Shown here piece by piece: positions 19,778-25,000 of a stretch of DNA of 25,000 nt (the first letter of the stretch is position 1; every line of letters begins with the position of its first letter). Location: NCBI GenBank assembly GCA_018398765.1, contig JAHBMJ010000439.1, forward strand, positions 925 to 25,924. The letters run 5' to 3'. The DNA is from Chromera velia (taxonomy: Eukaryota > Sar > Chromeraceae). A program made the position numbers and the translations under genes. The notes under the pieces are model-generated. The model made no database searches. It worked only from the letters and a program-made list of their open reading frames with translations, and was not told the origin of the DNA.

Positions 19778-22700
19778 TTACCAGTGACCTGTTGCCCCCC
19801 CTCCCCCCCCCATTGAGCCCCCCCCGAAACCCCCAGAGGAAAAAGTGGTCGACGAAAAATCCCAATGTGTAGATGAGCTTCCACCTCCTCCACTACCCCC
19901 AGCTGAACTGCCCCCCGATCCTGCGCCTGTGCCTGAAGTGCCTGAACTCTCCAGCGCAGTCTGCACGCTGCGCCCCCACTCCGCTGCCCCCTCCGTTGCC
20001 GTCCTCACATTCCCAAAAGTCGACTCCAAAGTCGGAGCCCGACTCGCTAGCCACCGCACGGCCCCCAGGCCTTCGTGGACTGAATTTCCGCTACAGCTCT
20101 GTGTCACAGGGACAGACGGTCCCCCGGCAGGGACTGCCACTCCTGGATGGAATCCCCAGGGACGTCTGACGGGAGAGAGATACAGAGGGTCGAATGGGTC
20201 GTACACGAACACGTGCACGCGGCGGTCACGGACGTGGCGGCGACGAAGGGGCCCGTCGCGTCTTTGGACAGGACGGAGCAGCTGATGGCGCGCCGCACTC
20301 TCGTTCAAACTAGGGAATCGTTGCTTCAGCTGTCGCATGTAGAACTCTACCCTGCTCCGGTATCTGTGGTCTGCCTCTGCGTTCGTCGCGGGGGGTGGGA
20401 GGGTCTGGTTTTGTTGTTGTTGTTCCACTCCCCGAAGAAGGGGTTCTTCTCGACTGGAGCTGCCGACCTCCGTGCCTGTGCCTGAAGCGGAGGGCTGGAC
20501 AGAGACAGAGGCTTCCGTTAAATCAAAGGAGGCACGACAAAAGGGGCAGCTCGTCTCCCCCCCCCTCGCCTGCTGGTCCCCCCACTCAACAATACAGTCC
20601 TGGTGGAAGGCATGTCCACAGGCAAGAGTTGCGACAGAGGGTGTGACTCTGACACCTGGGTGCACTGAGAGCGAAGGGGGAGCGGCAGGAGCAGGAGTAG
20701 TAGGGAAAGGGAGAGAGTCCAAGCAGATGCTGCAGAAGCCCTCAGGAAGGGGGGGAGCAGAGGGGGTCGTGGAGACTCCCTCGCCCTTCTCAAGTCTCTC
20801 TGCAGATGACTGAGGAGGTGCAGCCAGAGTTTGAGACTCCGGAAGAGGGGGTGCGGAGGCAGCGAATTCCATTCCCAGATCTGCCGCAGCCTGTTTCTGC
20901 AGCGCTGCGTAGACTCGAGACATCACCAGGACCTCTTCCCTTCCCCTCTCTGTCTGATTGTTTCGAAAAGCATGATCTTGTCCTGGTGTCTGCATCTCCG
21001 CTGGTTCTCTTCCTTCAGACTCCTCTGGCGTGTTCCCTGTCGTGTTCCCTCCTGTTCGGGGCCGACGACGACGGCAGCAGCGACAACAGCGGCGGAAGCA
21101 ACTGGTGCACCTGCAGGCACAACTAGGAAAACAAAGGATAGATGCCACAGTGAAGTCGAAAGAGAAGAATGCATGTGTTTTCAAAGACACCCGACCAGTC
21201 AGACCGCCAACTGAAAAAGGCCATCCTCGATCAGTTCCCACACGCTGACGCCCTGTACTGTGGGTACAACACAGCGATCGAAAGAAACCAACAATTTCAA
21301 CGAACAAACAAAGGAAGAAAAGAAAATCACATGGATGGATGTCGACGCTAAGCCTTACCCACCCACCCACCCACCCGTCGAGGCAGAACGCACACACCCA
21401 GAGGGGAGCCGTCAGGACCAGGAGTAGCCCATAGCAGCACCCAGCACTGCAGCAGGCAATGCCCTTGCACAGCTGCTCTGTGCAGCAGCAGAAGCCGATG
21501 AGAAGAACGACACCGAACCCGAGCAGCCAGGGCCAACCATACTGCCACAAAAGAGCCCAGCGATAGGGGGCCGTTCCGTTCAGCTGCTCACGAAGACGAA
21601 GAGCCACTAGCTCTAATGCGTAGTTTTGGTTGCCCTGCAGGCAGTCAGGCAGTCCACACAAAGACCCGCTGGGTGCAATCGTACCATTTCACATGCAGGA
21701 GAAACAGACTTCTTCAAGTGCGGTTTTCCTCTTTCGGGTCCCATGAACCTCTTGACTCGCTGATCCACACATCCTTTTTTTTTTCGCGGTTCAGTCTCTC
21801 TCTCTCCCTCTCTACCCCCCTCCCTCCCTCTTTCACAGATTCTATTCATTCATTCAACTGTTTCGACTCCAGCACTTCTCTTTCCCATTCCCTTCTTCTC
21901 GTTTCCCTTCCCTTCTCTTCTCTTTTTCTCTTCGCTTCGCTTCTTTTCCCTTCCCTTCTGACAGCCAGACGGGCGGGCGAACCGACGGACCTGTTTGAGG
22001 GAGTCGATGGCGTCTCGGACGATCATCTTCGAGACCGAGTCAGGAACGAACCGCCTGGCCTGCCTGCCCGTTCTGATGGTCAGCACGCGGTTGCCCCTCG
22101 ACATGAACACTAGAATCGGGTTGTAGCAGCCGACATGCCCCAGACCCCAGTGGTCTGAGAGTCGGGAGGCAAAGCTGCATGCTCAAGGGGCAGAGGGGAA
22201 AAGTACCAAAGGAGAGAGGGAGAGGCAGCTCCGAAAGGTAAGAAGATGAAGGAAAGGGTGTTACAAGCGGAAAAGGACTGACGAGGAGGTTGAGACAGGT
22301 AGGAAGAGAATGATGGCTTAAGTGTACAGAGAGGTCCCAAGGGTATATGAGGAGAGTCCTTCTCTTCCCAGGGCAGTGACAGAGAAAACACAAACAAGAA
22401 CAAAACAGCGACCCTTGCTCCCTGTCTGCCTGCTCCATGCACTCGCAGGCTGACACAAACACACAGTAAGGGATAGACAAATGGAATGACATAGGAGGTC
22501 AGAACTGAATGGCTTCTCCGGGCATACATGCGGTGAGAGGCAGTCTTTTCTCTTTCGTTTTCCCCTTCATTCTTGTCATACATACGGACAAACAGATGGA
22601 CAGGGGCAGAAGGCAGATAGACGGGCTCAAGTACAGCAGTGCACGGAAAAGTCAGGTGCGTGGAAGAGAAAACCTGATCGGAACGGCTCAATACAACAAC

Positions 22701-23229
22701 CGTGGCAGCCTTTCACAGAATTTAAACACAACAGAAGCGCTGGAGACGTTTTAAAAAAAACTTCGCGATCATCCAACTGATTCCCCCCAGCTGACCTCTC
22801 GACTTCATCGTCGGACGAGCCATATAAGATCCTGTCCAGAATCGCGTAACCAATCTGCAGGAACCGGGCACGTGGGAGGAAGCGTGCTTTACGTGTTGCA
22901 TGCAAAGGTCAGTCAGAAAACAGTTGCGTGATGGCTCTCTGGGCAGAGGGAAAGCAACCACCGACCACGAATGGCTTCTCACTTCCGTCGTCACACTTTG
23001 CCTTGTACTGGGTTCCCTTCATGACGTCCAGGATAACGGCTTCAATCCGGTCCATTCTCCACTGTGACCCAACCACACGATCAGGATCACAAATGTGAGA
23101 CGGTTGATTGCGACCGCACTCTTTCCACTGCGCCAGAGGATGCGGCACTTCCGAAGGATACCTCCATGTTATCGCGGTTGCACTGTGGAGCGTGCAGAGC
23201 GTGACAAAGAGACCAGAGGCGAAACGCAT
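19778..23229 (-). CDS. TPM-domain transmembrane RING-H2 protein, putative membrane E3 ubiquitin ligase (5 exons)
   Basis: Exons on the minus strand: 23229-22966, 22854-22796, 22174-21991, 21634-21363 and 21122-19778, with phases joining cleanly into 707 residues. Residues 1-19 form a signal peptide. Residues about 24-190 are a TPM domain (TLP18.3/Psb32/MOLO-1 family): an ICDPD motif in exon 1, PFV-IGYAIL across exons 1/2, FASRLSDHWGLGH (109-121) at the start of exon 3, then VLTIRTGR and a GNQNYALELV helix in exon 4. Hydrophobic segments lie at about 203-220 and 227-254. A Cys/Arg-rich patch (261-280), possibly lipid-modified, follows. The RING-H2 finger uses C390, C393, C428, H430, H433, C436, C452 and C455. 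The tail is Gly-rich, ending GATGHW, as in many TPM proteins. RING-H2 fingers usually recruit E2 enzymes, so ubiquitin ligase activity at a membrane is inferred. The exon 4 donor is ambiguous (GTGGG tandem). First ATG with signal peptide chosen as start. Confidence 0.88.
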
Positions 23230-24362
23230 TCTCGATCGCCTGTATGGCTACTATGGCTTCAGCGAATTTTGTGGTTAAGTTGGTGAAGTAATCAAAAACC
23301 AGGCATAGAAAACATTCAGATGTCCACACCAGAATTCAGCGGTTCTCAAAACGTACAGAATTATCAAGAAAAACCTCTGTTGTGCGTCAGACCTCTTGAT
23401 CGTGCGGAGTGTTTGCAATCCAGGGGCTGCTCAGATCGACGGGATTTACGATATAATGACTGAGTCGCATATATACTGTTGTTTGGTAAGTTAGCCGGTG
23501 CCACCGCCTGGCCGATGTGGCCCGTAGACATGCCGTGGCCACCAGGGGGCAGGACGCCCCACGGTGCGTGCGAAGTCCCTAAAAAAAGCGAAGTGTCATG
23601 CTCTCTCTGACAGAATTGTTTGTAAGTGCCCCCTCAGATTTTTCCCGGGGCGTTACGTGAGTTCCTGTGATGGTGCAAACGTCCGGGCCGGTTCGGGGCC
23701 CGCGGACCGCTGGGGCCGCGGCCGGCGGGGACGCCCGCGCCGTGCATGGCAAAAAAAAGAAAATGTTCCTGGAACAAAGCGCGCAATCGAGCGAAATCGA
23801 TCAACGTACGTATACGTAAAAATTCATGCATGCATGTAAATCAGAAAGCGTGTCCTGCATGGTTTCCACCCACGTAAGGTCGACACTGAACAGCACAATT
23901 CGTCCACAAAGTCTTTCATTCCCTTTGCAAGTCTCTGTTTCGTCTATGAGAGAAGGACCTGCAAGACAAAACCGGCGGATTTGATGCAGACAACCCTGTT
24001 GATCTCAACTGTTGCTGGCTCGATCAAAATTCGTTCAGTAAGTGCATGGATGGATTGATCGGTTGATCGACTGACCAGCCAGCTGAGTCGGTCCATTCGT
24101 TTGGTCGCATTTCTCCATCGACGAAGATCACATATTATATATATAGATAGACGAAGGTACAACCGTCGGCGACTTCCCCAGGCCTGAAACGGAAAATACA
24201 CCAACAAGGACCCTCCTAAAAAACCTCTGTCGATTGAGTTTTCCAACTGGGTATACTAACTGACAAAGATATTACCCTTCACACCGGACACAACCCTTCA
24301 CAGCTGAGAAGGCATTGATCAATCAAGGTGGTGGAGCAGAACGGAACAGACGATCGAGAAGA
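23230..24362. promoter_or_regulatory. Divergent intergenic region, possible bidirectional promoter
   Basis: About 1.1 kb separates the start of the minus-strand TPM-RING gene from the first ATG of the plus-strand coiled-coil gene. It holds no convincing frame. A GC-rich patch at about 23680-23745 (GGGGCCGCGGCCGGCGGGG and neighbours) stands out from its surroundings, and another GC-rich segment lies at about 23500-23570. Shared regulation is inferred from head-to-head arrangement only. Confidence 0.35.
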
Positions 24363-25000
24363 ATGACGACGACTCTCAAGGCCACAGGGTACACGACCCA
24401 ATTCGTGTCCATGATTGAACAGAATCTGGAACAGTACGGGGTCAGCCGGCGCATGTGCGGGGAGTTTCAAAGCAGGAGCGTGGATGGGCTCTTGGCATGG
24501 AAGAGAGAGAAGCGCATACAAATCCTCAGATAAAAAGGCAGCCGGGAAAGCTGACATGACGGCAGTCAGGAGGATCTTCAGACTCAAACAGAGAGACAGC
24601 TAGGCTCGGTAGGAAGGCAGAAAGGCCGGCAGAGAGGCAGGCAGGCAGCCAGGCAGGCAGGCAGGCAGGCGGGCAGGCAGGCAGGCCCTCCTCATACAGA
24701 GGTAAACAGAAAGATGGCTAGAGAAAAAGATCCCACACTCGCTGAGTGGTCAACCATGTGAGCAAAAGGTATTTAAAGGACCCGCGAATACTTATTCCTG
24801 TAAGAAGGTTTTTTTTTTTTAATTGAATGAATCTTCGTGCAGCAACAAGACAGCACACAAGTGGTTGTCGACGATGTCCGGAAGATTCTGGGAGAGATGA
24901 GGAGGCAGTACGATGAGGTGCACAGGAGCTGCCAGGCTCTGGAGGAAAAGTTCCACACACTGAAGGAATCCATCCGACAGGCAGACAACTCACACTCCAT
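24363..25000 (+). CDS. 5' part of a coiled-coil protein gene, two exons visible, truncated by window end
   Basis: Proposed exon 1 is 24363-24440 (26 codons from ATG, ending EQNLEQYG) with donor GTCAGC at 24441, and exon 2 is 24843-25000. The acceptor is good: a 14-base T-rich run, then CGTGCAG. Phases match (0/0). Exon 2 is open to the window end and encodes a heptad-like charged stretch (DVRKILGEMRRQYDEVHRS, then LEEKFHTLKESIRQ), a probable coiled coil. No family can be named from about 78 residues. Without splicing the first frame stops at 24531-24533. Other donors in exon 1 are possible, for example GTGGAT near 24480, so the exon 1 end is less certain than exon 2. Confidence 0.5.
24615..24686. 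repeat. (GCAG/GGCA)n microsatellite in the proposed first intron
   Basis: GGCAGGCAGGCAG-type repeats with a few variants (CCGGCAG, GCGGGCAG) lie between the two proposed exons of the coiled-coil gene. Confidence 0.9.

Noticed and set aside
19845-21250. Plus-strand frames opposite the RING exon
   Set aside because: They are shadows of the minus-strand gene, whose RING ligands and Gly-rich tail explain the open frame; the plus frames have no recognisable motifs.

Overview
The window reads as nuclear DNA of a eukaryote. Genes are split by introns with clear pyrimidine-tract/CAG acceptors, there are long di- and tetranucleotide arrays, and most of the left three quarters is transposable elements nested in simple repeats. 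No bacterial-style operon, rRNA or tRNA gene was found. Intron density, the repeat load and a signal-peptide/TPM/RING protein suggest a protist, possibly an alveolate such as a chromerid alga. That assignment is only an inference; no marker fixes it.

Layout. 1-2765: no recognisable gene. 2806-3310: CT-rich then TG/TATG microsatellite. 4232-11322: an LTR retrotransposon of about 7.1 kb with two 1280-bp LTRs, a candidate primer-binding site, a polypurine tract and a 4.5-kb interior with no recognisable gag or pol (LARD-like). It sits inside a (GTAT)n array. 11447-11819: GT/GA microsatellite and a six-unit 39-bp minisatellite. 12700-13713 and 18876-19047: one tetranucleotide array (GAAT/GAGT/GAAG) with a periodic 53-bp core, split by a second retroelement at 13714-18875. 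That element has about 380-bp LTRs and a degenerate gag-like frame. It was hit twice by DNA transposons: a 578-bp MITE in its 5' LTR, whose empty site survives in the 3' LTR, and a 2028-bp hAT-like element in its interior. Both have 8-bp target duplications.

The right end (19778-25000) is genic. On the minus strand, five exons encode a predicted 707-residue membrane protein: signal peptide, TPM domain (TLP18.3/Psb32/MOLO-1 family), two hydrophobic segments, Cys/Arg-rich stretch, RING-H2 finger and a Gly-rich tail. This is the most interesting object here: a putative membrane E3 ubiquitin ligase with a TPM ectodomain. About 1.1 kb away, in divergent orientation, a plus-strand gene begins at about 24363 and runs off the window; its last visible exon encodes a probable coiled coil. 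The two genes may share the intervening region as a promoter.

All repeat boundaries, splice sites and alignments were read by eye. Difference counts between repeat copies are hand counts and approximate.
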